Shown piece by piece: positions 53,692 through 61,574 of a stretch of 64,000 nt of DNA. Location of the stretch: the NCBI RefSeq assembly GCF_013344685.1, contig NZ_CP050137.1, forward strand, positions 4,377,087 to 4,441,086. The letters are read 5' to 3'. Source of the stretch: Sphingomonas sp. CL5.1. GTDB taxonomy: Bacteria; Pseudomonadota; Alphaproteobacteria; Sphingomonadales; Sphingomonadaceae. A program made the position numbers and the translations under genes. The notes beneath the pieces are model-generated. The model was not told where the DNA came from, did not search any database, and saw only the letters and a list, made by a program, of their open reading frames with translations. Numbering within the stretch: position 1 is the first letter of the stretch; the number at the start of each line of letters is the position of its first letter.

Positions 53692-56379
53692 ATGTTCACT
53701 TCATCTTCCGCCTTGCGCCATGCGCTCCATTCGTCGCTCGCCCTCGCCCTCGGGGCGATCGCGCTGGCGCCCGCCGCGAGCGCGCAGGAAGCGAAGCAGC
53801 CGGCCGTCGCCCCCGCCGAAACCGACGTGACCGATCAGGACGATGTCGTCGTCACCGGGCAGGCGCTGCCCGGCTCGGTGATCGGCGACATCCCGCCGGA
53901 GAACCGCCTGACGCCCGCCGACATCGCGGCCTATGGCGTCGATTCGGTCAGCGACCTGCTCGACCAGATCTCCGACCAGACCTCCAGCATCCAGGGGCGC
54001 GGCAGCAGCGGCCCGGTGGTGCTGGTCAACGGCAAGCGCATCTCCGGCATCAACGAGGTGGGCGACCTGCCGACCGAATCGATCGCGCGGCTCGATATCC
54101 TGCCGGAGGAGGTCGCGCTCAAATACGGCTATAGCGCGACGCAGAAGGTGGTGAACATCATCCTGCGCCGCCGTTTCCGCGCGCATGTCGCGGGCGCGGG
54201 CGCGGGCGCGGCGACCGATGGCGGCGGCGGCAACGCCAACGGCGATTTCGGCATCACCCGCATCCACGACAACGAGCGGCTGAACGTCGTCGCGCGCGCC
54301 AAGGCCAGCGCGGCGCTGCTCGAAAGCCAGCGCGGCATCGTCGCCGATCCGGCGGCGGGCGATCCCGCCAACGCCCTCGCGAGCGACCCGGACTATCGCA
54401 CGCTCAACCCGTCGACGCGCAATTATTCGGTCAACGGCAGCTATGCCTATCAGATCTCGCCCAAGCTCTCCGCCTCGCTGAACGCGACCGCCGGCTATCA
54501 GACGAGCCGCGGGCTGGCGGGCGCCGCGCCGCTTTCCGGCGCGCTCGACCCGGACGAGATCGCCGCGCTGCGGCAGGACAGCGACGCCTTCACCGCGCAT
54601 GGCGGCGTGACGCTGAACTACGACCTGTCGACGAGCTGGAAGCTGTCGTTCACCGGCACCTACGACCACAGCGACACGCGCGGCGACACCGATCGTTTCC
54701 AGAGCGCGGCGATCCGCGACCAGCACATCACGGCGATCGGCAACACGGCGGGCGCGTCAGTGCTCGTCTCCGGCCCGCTGTTCTCGCTGCCCGGCGGCAA
54801 GGTCCGCACGTCGCTCCAGTTCGGCGGCAACGCCAGCCAGCTCAGCTCCACCACCGACCGGCTCGGCGGGGGCACCACCATGTCGAACGCCGTCACGCGC
54901 TCGACCGGCAACGCCCAGCTCAGCTTCGACGTGCCGATCACCAGCAGCAAGACCGGCTTCGGCAGCGCGATCGGCACGCTCACCGCCAACGTCAACGGCG
55001 AGGTCAACCAGCTTTCCGATTACGGCACGCTCGGCACGTTCGGCTACGGGCTGAACTGGACGCCGCGCACCGGGATCACCGTGATCGCCTCGGTAAACGA
55101 GGATCGCGTCGCGCCGACGCTGCAACAGCTTCGCGGGCCGTTGCTCGTCGTGCCGAACGTGCGCATCTTCGATTTCACCAACGGGCAGACGGTGCAGGTG
55201 TCGCAGATCACCGGCGGCAACCCGGACCTGAAGGCCGACGACCGGCATGTCTTCAAGCTCGGCTTCTCCCTGAAGCCCGCGTCGAAGCTCGACCTGACGA
55301 TCAACGCCAATTACCTCAGCAGCCGGGTGAACAACCCGATCGGCAGCCTCTCCGGCGCGAGCCTGGTGGCGCAGAACGCCTTCCCCGATCGCTTCATCCG
55401 CGATCCGGAGACCGGCGATCTCGACAGCATCGACGCGCGGCCGCTCAATTTCGCGCGCGAGGAGAAGGAGCAGTTCCGCTGGGGCATCGTCTTTTCCAAG
55501 GTGCTGCGCGCCGCAACGCGCCCGGCGCCGCCGCCGGGCGGCTGGGCGGCATGGCGCGAGCGCCAGCGCGCGGCGGGCGAGGCCGGGCGCGGCCCCGGCC
55601 AGCCGGACGCGGAGGGTGGTCCGCCGCCGCGGTTCCGTAACGGTGCTCCCGGCGCGCCGGGCGATGTCGTGGTCAACGGCCAGCGCCGTGACGACGGAAT
55701 GGACAATCCGCCACCGCCGCCGCCCGACGACATGGGGCCGCCACCGGGCGGACCACCGCCCGGTGGACCGGCGCCCGGTGGACCGCCGCCGGAAGGCTTC
55801 GGCGGACCGGGCGGTCCCGGCGGCTTCGACCATGCCAATGGCCACGGCGGCGGCTTCGGTGGCCGTGGCGGCTTTCGCGGCGGGTTCCGTGGCGGCGGCG
55901 GCAACGAGGCGCGGCTCCAGCTCTCGATCTGGCACACCTGGTCGATCCGCGACACGTTGGTCTTGCGCGACGGCACGCAGCCGCTCGACCTGCTCGCGGG
56001 CGACACGATCGGCGCGATCACCCAGCCGCGTCACCAGATCTCGTTCAACGCCGGCGTGGTCGACAACGGCGTCGGGCTACGGCTGAGCGGAAGCTGGCGC
56101 GGCGCGGCGACGACAAGGACCTCAGCCACCCCGGCGGTCGGCGACCTGCACTTCTCCTCGCTCACCACCTTCAACCTGCGGCTGTTCGCGAACATCCAGA
56201 ATCGCGTGCCGCACGAGAAATGGGCGCGCGGGCTGCGGCTGTCGCTGGGCGTCGACAATATCTTCAACAGCCGCCAGCGCGTGACCGACGCGACCGGCGC
56301 GACGCCGCTCGCCTATCAGCCGGGCTATCTCGATCCGCTCGGGCGGACGATCAGCCTGTCGCTGCGCAAGATGTTCTGA
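53692..56379 (+). CDS. TonB-dependent receptor-like protein with long Pro/Gly-rich insert
   Basis: An 895-aa outer-membrane protein. It has a signal peptide (about 1-32, PAASAQ), a TonB-box-like DVVVTGQ (51-57), and a short plug with SVSDLLDQISDQTSSIQGRG, VVLVNGKRISGINEVGDLPT and LDILPEEVALKYGYSATQKV. Beta-barrel strands then run to the terminal SLRKMF. Between strands, residues about 605-742 form a low-complexity insert: Pro/Gly repeats, a Gly/Phe/Arg tract, and a second TonB-box-like DVVVNGQ at 658-664. The insert should lie in a loop, probably on the cell surface. Substrate unknown; the partner is the EF-hand lipoprotein upstream. Confidence 0.85.
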   Translation: MFTSSSALRHALHSSLALALGAIALAPAASAQEAKQPAVAPAETDVTDQDDVVVTGQALPGSVIGDIPPENRLTPADIAAYGVDSVSDLLDQISDQTSSIQGRGSSGPVVLVNGKRISGINEVGDLPTESIARLDILPEEVALKYGYSATQKVVNIILRRRFRAHVAGAGAGAATDGGGGNANGDFGITRIHDNERLNVVARAKASAALLESQRGIVADPAAGDPANALASDPDYRTLNPSTRNYSVNGSYAYQISPKLSASLNATAGYQTSRGLAGAAPLSGALDPDEIAALRQDSDAFTAHGGVTLNYDLSTSWKLSFTGTYDHSDTRGDTDRFQSAAIRDQHITAIGNTAGASVLVSGPLFSLPGGKVRTSLQFGGNASQLSSTTDRLGGGTTMSNAVTRSTGNAQLSFDVPITSSKTGFGSAIGTLTANVNGEVNQLSDYGTLGTFGYGLNWTPRTGITVIASVNEDRVAPTLQQLRGPLLVVPNVRIFDFTNGQTVQVSQITGGNPDLKADDRHVFKLGFSLKPASKLDLTINANYLSSRVNNPIGSLSGASLVAQNAFPDRFIRDPETGDLDSIDARPLNFAREEKEQFRWGIVFSKVLRAATRPAPPPGGWAAWRERQRAAGEAGRGPGQPDAEGGPPPRFRNGAPGAPGDVVVNGQRRDDGMDNPPPPPPDDMGPPPGGPPPGGPAPGGPPPEGFGGPGGPGGFDHANGHGGGFGGRGGFRGGFRGGGGNEARLQLSIWHTWSIRDTLVLRDGTQPLDLLAGDTIGAITQPRHQISFNAGVVDNGVGLRLSGSWRGAATTRTSATPAVGDLHFSSLTTFNLRLFANIQNRVPHEKWARGLRLSLGVDNIFNSRQRVTDATGATPLAYQPGYLDPLGRTISLSLRKMF
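55738..55797 (+). repeat. Four tandem 15-bp units encoding PPPGG-type repeats
   Basis: Units start at 55738, 55753, 55768 and 55783 and encode PPPGG, PPPGG, PAPGG and PPPEG inside the receptor's insert. Length change by slippage would keep the frame, because the unit is five codons. Confidence 0.85.
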
Positions 56380-56410
56380 CGGGAGCGGGCGTCATCCGCC
56401 CGATCCCGTC

Positions 56411-56432
56411 ACCCCGGTGGAAGCCGGGGTTT
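56411..56432 (+). terminator. Hairpin after the Pro/Gly-rich receptor gene
   Basis: ACCCCGG-TGGAAG-CCGGGGT followed by TT, 31 bases after the stop codon. A 7-bp stem, weak T tract. The ACCCCGG...CCGGGGT form resembles palindromes dispersed in sphingomonad intergenic DNA, so it may be a repeat element as well. Confidence 0.5.
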
Positions 56433-56495
56433 CGGGCCACGAGGCGCGCCACATGAGCATGAGATCCCCGCCCCCACCGGGACGGCGCACCCGCG

Positions 56496-57509
56496 TCAGA
56501 ACAACCGCGTCGCCAGATAGAAGGCCGCGCCGATCGCGGCCGAGGCGGGGATGGTGATGATCCACGCCACCACCACGTTGCTCGCCACGCCCCAGCGCAC
56601 CGAGGAGGCGCGCCGCGCCGTTCCCGCGCCGACGATCGCGCCGGTGATCGTGTGCGTGGTCGAGACGGGGATGCCGAGCGCGGAGGCGGTGAACAGCACG
56701 ATCGATCCGGCGAGCGACGCGCTGAAGCCCTGATGCTGCGACAGCTTGGTGATGCGCGAGCCCATCGTCTCGATGATCTTCCACCCGCCCGTCACCGTGC
56801 CGAGCGCGATCGCGATATAGCAGCTCACCGCCACCCAGTGCGGCACCGCGAACGGGCCGGTGAGATAGCCGGTGGAATAGAGCAGGACGGTGATGATCCC
56901 CATCGTCTTCTGCGCGTCGTTGAGGCCGTGGCTGAGCGAATAGGTCGCCGAGGAGACGAGGTGCAGCGCGCGGAACGAGCGTTCCGCCTGGAAGGTCGTC
57001 GCGCGGTGCAGCGCCCAGCTGCTGACCAGCATCACCAGCATCGCCAGCATCATGCCGAGCAGCGGCGAGAGCACGATCGCGAGCAGGGTCTTGTTCAGTC
57101 CCGCCCATTTCACCACGGCGATGCCGCCATGCGCCACCCCCGCGCCGATCAGCCCGCCGACCAGCGCGTGGCTCGATGACGAGGGGATGCCGCGCAGCCA
57201 GGTGATGACGTTCCACGACATCGCCCCGCCGAGCGCGCCGAAGATCACCGCCGGCGTGACGATATCCTTGTCGACCAGCCCCTTGCCGATCGTCTCGGCG
57301 ACCGCGTGGAGGCTGGGGAAGGCGATCGTCAGGAAATAGGCGGCGAAGTTGAAGAAGGCGGCGAACGCCACCGCCTTCACCGGGGAGAGCAGCCGCGTCG
57401 CGACGACGGTGGCGATCGAATTGGCCGCGTCATGCAGGCCGTTGAGATAGTCGAACGCCAGCGCGACCAGGATCAGCCCGACGAGCAGCGGAAAGGCGAG
57501 GTCGTGCAT
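56496..57509 (-). CDS. pit: Low-affinity inorganic phosphate transporter (PiT family)
   Basis: Inner-membrane phosphate (metal-phosphate):H+ symporter. The 337-aa product has the two PiT signatures: FDYLNGLHDAANSIATVVAT near the N-terminus, and GLNDAQKTMGIITVLL in the second half, plus the repeated GIPSSSSHALVGGLIGAG and GIPVSTTHTITGAIVGAG loops. About 9-10 helices. It follows the DUF47 gene by 8 bases, the standard DUF47-pit operon. Confidence 0.94.
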   Translation of the reverse strand: MHDLAFPLLVGLILVALAFDYLNGLHDAANSIATVVATRLLSPVKAVAFAAFFNFAAYFLTIAFPSLHAVAETIGKGLVDKDIVTPAVIFGALGGAMSWNVITWLRGIPSSSSHALVGGLIGAGVAHGGIAVVKWAGLNKTLLAIVLSPLLGMMLAMLVMLVSSWALHRATTFQAERSFRALHLVSSATYSLSHGLNDAQKTMGIITVLLYSTGYLTGPFAVPHWVAVSCYIAIALGTVTGGWKIIETMGSRITKLSQHQGFSASLAGSIVLFTASALGIPVSTTHTITGAIVGAGTARRASSVRWGVASNVVVAWIITIPASAAIGAAFYLATRLF

Positions 57510-57517
57510 CGTGGCGA

Positions 57518-58162
57518 TCAGGCGTGGTCGATCACGATGCCGTCGATCTCGTCGGCGACATCCTCGAACGCATCGACGATCCGCTCCAGATGCTTGTAGA
57601 GTTCGCGCTCCACCACGAAGCGCAGCGTGTCGGTCCTGCCATAGGCTTCCAGCGAGCGCTTCAGCCCGGCGGCGTGGATATCGTCGGCATGGCCCTCGAT
57701 CCGCACCAGCCGCTCGGTCAGCTCGTGCAGCCGCGCGCCGTTGCGGCTTACGTCGCGCAGCAGCGGCATCGCCTCCGCCGCCAGCCGCGCCGCGTCCAGC
57801 ACGATCCCCGCCATGTCGCGCATCTCGGGCGCGAATTCCGTCACCTGATACAGGTCGATCGCGTTCGCCGCCGCCTGCATCTCGTCGATCGTATCGTCCA
57901 GCGCGCCGACCAGCGCGGTGATCGCGCCGCGATCGAACGGGGTGAGGAAGGTGGTGCGCACCGTCGTCAGCACCTCGCGGGTGATCTGGTCGGCGTCATG
58001 CTCGCGCTCGATGATCTCGGTGATATGCTCGCGCGCCGCCGGCCCTCCCTCCAGCAGCCGGGCGGTGGCTTCCGCGCCGGCCAGCACCGTCGCGGCATGG
58101 GCTTCGAACAATTCGAAGAAATTGCCGGTCTTGGGCAGCAATCGCTGGAACCAGGCGAACAT
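57518..58162 (-). CDS. DUF47 (PhoU-like) partner of the phosphate transporter
   Basis: PhoU-like helical bundle protein, 214 aa from the ATG at 58162, which has GGAG 8 bases upstream. Family features: MFAWFQRLLPKTGNFFELFE at the N-terminus, REHITEIIEREHDADQITRE, TTFLTPFDRGAITALVGALD, DTIDEMQAAANAI and a terminal LERIVDAFEDVADEIDGIVI. It probably regulates Pit activity. The frame remains open upstream through a Nudix domain with no stop between, so a Nudix-DUF47 fusion is also possible. Confidence 0.9.
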   Translation of the reverse strand: MFAWFQRLLPKTGNFFELFEAHAATVLAGAEATARLLEGGPAAREHITEIIEREHDADQITREVLTTVRTTFLTPFDRGAITALVGALDDTIDEMQAAANAIDLYQVTEFAPEMRDMAGIVLDAARLAAEAMPLLRDVSRNGARLHELTERLVRIEGHADDIHAAGLKRSLEAYGRTDTLRFVVERELYKHLERIVDAFEDVADEIDGIVIDHA

Positions 58163-58642
58163 CGAGCGGACTCCGGAAATGGGTTGTTGAATAATCAGCG
58201 AAGGCCGCCGTCGCACCGCCATCTCAAACTGCGCGGGGGCGAAGGAACGGATCAGCTCGCGCAGGTCCGGCTCGTCAACGGCATGGGCGGCATCGGCGAG
58301 CGAGAACCAGCGCCGGTCGCGCTCGGCCTGCTCCTTCCACTTCGGCAGCTCGCGCGTCACCGCGAGCGGAAAGACATCCACGTCGACCATCAGCGAGGCG
58401 CCGCTGCTGCGCCGCTTGCGATAGCGATAGGCGCCAAGCGGCACCGGGCACAGCGCGCCGCACACGCCGGCCTCCTCCTCCGCCTCCTGCGCGGCGGCGG
58501 AATGGAGCGTCGCGCCGGCGCCGATATTCCCCTTGGGCACGACCCAGCGCCCCGTGCCACGCGAGGTGACGAGCAATACCTGGACTTCGCTGTCCCGCGA
58601 CGATCCGTCGATGCGATAGGGAAGCGCGGCGATCTGACGAAT
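58163..58642 (-). CDS. Nudix hydrolase domain, in frame with DUF47, no canonical start or stop
   Basis: The translated frame gives a Nudix domain: RQIAALPYRID and QVLLVTSRGTGRWVVPKG as the first strands, a Nudix box GATLHSAAAQEAEEEAGV (the Glu after G-x5 is Ala, the REUXEE core reads QEAEEE), then YRYRKR and WFSLADAAHAV. No stop separates it from DUF47. Upstream to the in-frame TGA there is no ATG or GTG: candidates are an ATT at 58642, which keeps the first strand, or a TTG at 58576, which removes it. It may be a true fusion, a decayed gene, or translated from a rare start. Confidence 0.6.
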
Positions 58643-58819
58643 GACCTGTCTCTTCTGGCTGATTCTGCCGCCCCTTATCCGGGTGCAACAAAAATGTCAT
58701 CGCCGCTTCGCGACGGCAAGGCCGGGGAGCGCCGCGCACTCGCGTCGGTTCTCGCGCGGATCACGCCCGGTCGACGGAGCGCCGGGCCGCGCCGGATAGG
58801 CGACAACCTCGCGCCGCGT

Positions 58820-59446
58820 TCAGCCGGCCGGTTCCTGCTGGGGGATCAGCGCGTCGTCGATCTCCCGCGCGCGCACCGCCGCCGGACGGCCCATGATGCG
58901 CTCCGCATAGCGTTCGAACGCCTCCCGCTTCGGCAGCGATCCGAACTGCATTCCCCAGCCGACATGGCTGCCGACATAGACGTCCGCCGCCGTGAAGCGC
59001 TCCCCGGCGATATAGGAATGCGCGCTCACCGCCTGTTCCAGCACGTCCACGACGCGATCGAGCGTGCCATAGCCCGCCATCGTCTGCTGCCGCGCATCCG
59101 GCTGGACACCGAACGAGCGGTCGGTGGTCGCCGCCTCGACCGGCCCGGCGGCGAAGAACATCCAGCGATAATAATCCGCGCGCTCGCCGGCGGTCGGCGC
59201 CAGCCCGGCCTCCGGGAAAGCCTCCGCGAGATAGGCGATGATCGCCGCCCCTTCTGTCACGACGCGCCCTTTGTGGACGATCGCGGGCACCTTCCCCATC
59301 GGGTTGATCGCGAGATAATCGGACGCCTTCATCGTCGTGCCGTAATCGAGCAGCACCGTTTCGTAAGGCGCGCCGATCTCCTCCAGCATCCAGCGGACGA
59401 TGCGGCCGCGCGACATCGGATTGGTGTAGAAAACCAGGTCGCTCAT
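58820..59446 (-). CDS. Glutathione S-transferase family protein
   Basis: A 208-aa cytosolic GST. The thioredoxin-fold N-domain (MSDLVFYTNPMSRGRIVRWM, with Ser12/Arg13 at the G-site position and INPMGKVPAIV with the cis-Pro) is followed by TEGAAIIAYLAEAFPEAGL and an all-helical C-domain (GERFTAADVYVGSHVGWGM). The ATG at 59446 has AGGAGA upstream. A perfect GTTC-N7-GTTC motif, the alphaproteobacterial LexA-box pattern, lies 25-39 bases before the start. Confidence 0.9.
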   Translation of the reverse strand: MSDLVFYTNPMSRGRIVRWMLEEIGAPYETVLLDYGTTMKASDYLAINPMGKVPAIVHKGRVVTEGAAIIAYLAEAFPEAGLAPTAGERADYYRWMFFAAGPVEAATTDRSFGVQPDARQQTMAGYGTLDRVVDVLEQAVSAHSYIAGERFTAADVYVGSHVGWGMQFGSLPKREAFERYAERIMGRPAAVRAREIDDALIPQQEPAG

Positions 59447-59470
59447 CACCGTCTCCTGTCGATTCGATAT

Positions 59471-59485
59471 GAACAAAATAGGAAC
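59471..59485 (-). promoter_or_regulatory. LexA-box-like direct repeat GTTC-N7-GTTC
   Basis: On the minus strand the site reads GTTCCTATTTTGTTC, an exact match to the GTTCN7GTTC operator recognised by alphaproteobacterial LexA. It sits between the dienelactone hydrolase stop and the GST start, in a locally AT-rich promoter-like patch. SOS control of the GST gene is inferred. Confidence 0.6.
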
Positions 59486-59495
59486 ATCTACCCGG

Positions 59496-60377
59496 TCAGG
59501 CGTCAAGATATTTGTGCAGGAACGCGATCGACCGCCCCCAGGCGAGGTCCGCCGCCGCCTTGTCGTAGCGTTCCACAGAGGTGTCGTTGTTGAAGGCGTG
59601 ATCAACGCCGGGATAGGTGAAGCTCTCCACCCTCTTCCCCGCCGCCTTGAGCGCGGCGACCCACGGTTCGCCGGTCTGGGCGACGCGCGCGTCCTTGCCG
59701 GCATAATGGAGCAGCATCGGCGCCTCGACCTTCGCGGCTTCCGCCGGCGCCGGCGCGGGGCCGTAATAGGCCACTGCCGCGTCGATCGCCTTGCCGCCGG
59801 CCACCGCGAGGCGATTGACCAGCGCGCCGCCCCAGCAGAAGCCGATCACGCCGCCCTTGCCGCTCGTCTCCGGCCCGCGCTTCGCCTCGGCGAGAATGGC
59901 GAGGCCCTGCGCGATGACGAGATCGTAATCGACCTTGGCGATCATGTCGCGCGCCTTGTCCTCGTCGGCGGGCGTGCCGCCCCACGGCGCGAGGAAATCG
60001 GGCGCAACGGCGCGGAAGCCGGCCAGCGCGATGCGCCGGGCGACATCGCGGATATGATCGTTCAGCCCGCGATTCTCATGGATCACCATCACCGTGCCGA
60101 GCTTGCGTCCACCCGCCTTTGGCCGCGCGAGATAGGCGATAGAGGACTTGCCGGCGGCGGTGGCGCGGACCGTCTGCGTCAGCAACCGCCTGTCGTCCGG
60201 CGCGGTGATCGCGGCGGCGGCCGGCGATGCGCCGATCGCCGCGATCAGCGCCTCGGCGGCGGCGGCCGAGCCGGCGAGCGCGGTCATCTCGCGCAGCAAG
60301 GTGCGCCGGTCGCGATGCTCATGGGTGAAGTCGTCATACAGCCGGACGGCGGATTCGCGCAGCGACGGATCGGTCAT
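59496..60377 (-). CDS. Dienelactone hydrolase family protein
   Basis: A 293-aa alpha/beta hydrolase. An N-terminal part with a twin-arginine-like DRRTLLREMTALAGSAAAAE (about 22-41) precedes the catalytic domain: VMVIHENRGLNDHIRDVARR, the Cys nucleophile in GFCWGGALVNR, Asp in LHYAGKDARV and His in GVDHAFNNDTS. The Cys-His-Asp triad and the second-strand Glu (HENRG) are those of dienelactone hydrolase. Substrate unknown; no ring-cleavage genes are near. Confidence 0.88.
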   Translation of the reverse strand: MTDPSLRESAVRLYDDFTHEHRDRRTLLREMTALAGSAAAAEALIAAIGASPAAAAITAPDDRRLLTQTVRATAAGKSSIAYLARPKAGGRKLGTVMVIHENRGLNDHIRDVARRIALAGFRAVAPDFLAPWGGTPADEDKARDMIAKVDYDLVIAQGLAILAEAKRGPETSGKGGVIGFCWGGALVNRLAVAGGKAIDAAVAYYGPAPAPAEAAKVEAPMLLHYAGKDARVAQTGEPWVAALKAAGKRVESFTYPGVDHAFNNDTSVERYDKAAADLAWGRSIAFLHKYLDA

Positions 60378-60449
60378 GTCCTGGTCTCCGATTCGCCCCC
60401 CGGCGCGCTGCGGATCATAGTCGCTGGCCGCGGAAGTGGAAGCCGCGCG

Positions 60450-61541
60450 TCAGGCGCGGTGGAACCACCACACGCCGTCGCGCGCCTCGCGCACCGCGCG
60501 GCCCTCCACCTCCAGCCGGCGCAGGTGCGCGAGCGCCTCGCCGGTCGCCATGCCGATCACCTCCGGTCCGATCGGACGGCGGAACAGGGTAGTGAAGCAA
60601 TCGACCGCGCGGATCGGTCCCGCCGCCATCAACCCGACCAGCGCATCGAGCCGCTCGCGATGCTCGCGATCGAGCGCGTCGAGCCGGGTGTGGAGGCCGT
60701 GGAAGGGGTCGCCGTGCCCCGGCAGCACCAGCAAATCCTCCGGCAGCCGCTTGAACTTCGCGATCGATTCGAGCCAGTCGCCGAGCGGGTCCTCGTTATG
60801 CTGGCTGACGTGGAGCGAGACGTTCGAGCTGATCCGGGGCAGCACCTGATCGCCCGCGATCAGGATGCGCCGATCGTAGCTGACGAGGCAGGCATGTTCG
60901 GGGCTGTGCCCGCGCCCCGTGACGACATGCCAGTCGCCGCCGCCGATCCGCAGCACCTCGCCGTCCTGGATGCGCGTATAGGTGATCGGGAGGCGCGAGA
61001 TCATCTTGGCGAAGTTCGACCAGCCGCTCGCCGCGCCGCGCGCGATCTGCGCCTCGTCCCAACCGGCGCCGCGCCAGAAATCGAGTTGCTCGCGCGGCAC
61101 CTCCGGCCGGGCATCGGCGGAGAGCATCCGCGCCATCAGCCATTCGGTGCGCGTCATCAACACGGGCGCATCGTCGAAGCGGCGCGAGAGCCAGCCGGCG
61201 AGGCCGATATGATCGGGATGCAGGTGCGTGCCGAGGATGCGGCTGATCCGCGTGCCGGCGAGCGGCCCGTCGAGGATCGCGCTCCACGCCTCGGTCGAGC
61301 GCGGCGAGGCGGTGCCGGTGTCGATCGCCAGCGCCTCGTGCGCGCCATCGTCGAGGATCAGGCCGTTGACGTGCTTGAGCGGGCCGGACATCGGCACCCG
61401 CCACCAGCGGATGCCCTCCGCGAGCGCGAGCAGCTCGCCCGGCTGCGGCCCGCGCTCGCCGAAAGGGAAGGTCAGGCCGGCGTGGCTGGTCGGGGTCAGG
61501 CCCTCGTCGCCGATCAGGGTGCGCTGGAGATTTGCTGCCAT
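60450..61541 (-). CDS. MBL-fold metallo-hydrolase
   Basis: A 363-aa cytosolic hydrolase. The metal-binding motif HLHPDH (HxHxDH), a further His in GRGHSPEHACLV, Asp in LIAGDQVLPR and His in VLPGHGDPF give a full two-metal site. A C-terminal winged-helix-like region (AVDCFTTLFRRPIGPEVIGM...) is seen in glyoxalase II-like/LACTB2-type members. The ATG at 61541 is taken; a GTG at 61559 would add six residues. Physiological substrate not evident. Confidence 0.85.
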   Translation of the reverse strand: MAANLQRTLIGDEGLTPTSHAGLTFPFGERGPQPGELLALAEGIRWWRVPMSGPLKHVNGLILDDGAHEALAIDTGTASPRSTEAWSAILDGPLAGTRISRILGTHLHPDHIGLAGWLSRRFDDAPVLMTRTEWLMARMLSADARPEVPREQLDFWRGAGWDEAQIARGAASGWSNFAKMISRLPITYTRIQDGEVLRIGGGDWHVVTGRGHSPEHACLVSYDRRILIAGDQVLPRISSNVSLHVSQHNEDPLGDWLESIAKFKRLPEDLLVLPGHGDPFHGLHTRLDALDREHRERLDALVGLMAAGPIRAVDCFTTLFRRPIGPEVIGMATGEALAHLRRLEVEGRAVREARDGVWWFHRA

Positions 61542-61574
61542 CGCCGACGCTCGTGCCACCGACGCGCGCTTTTC

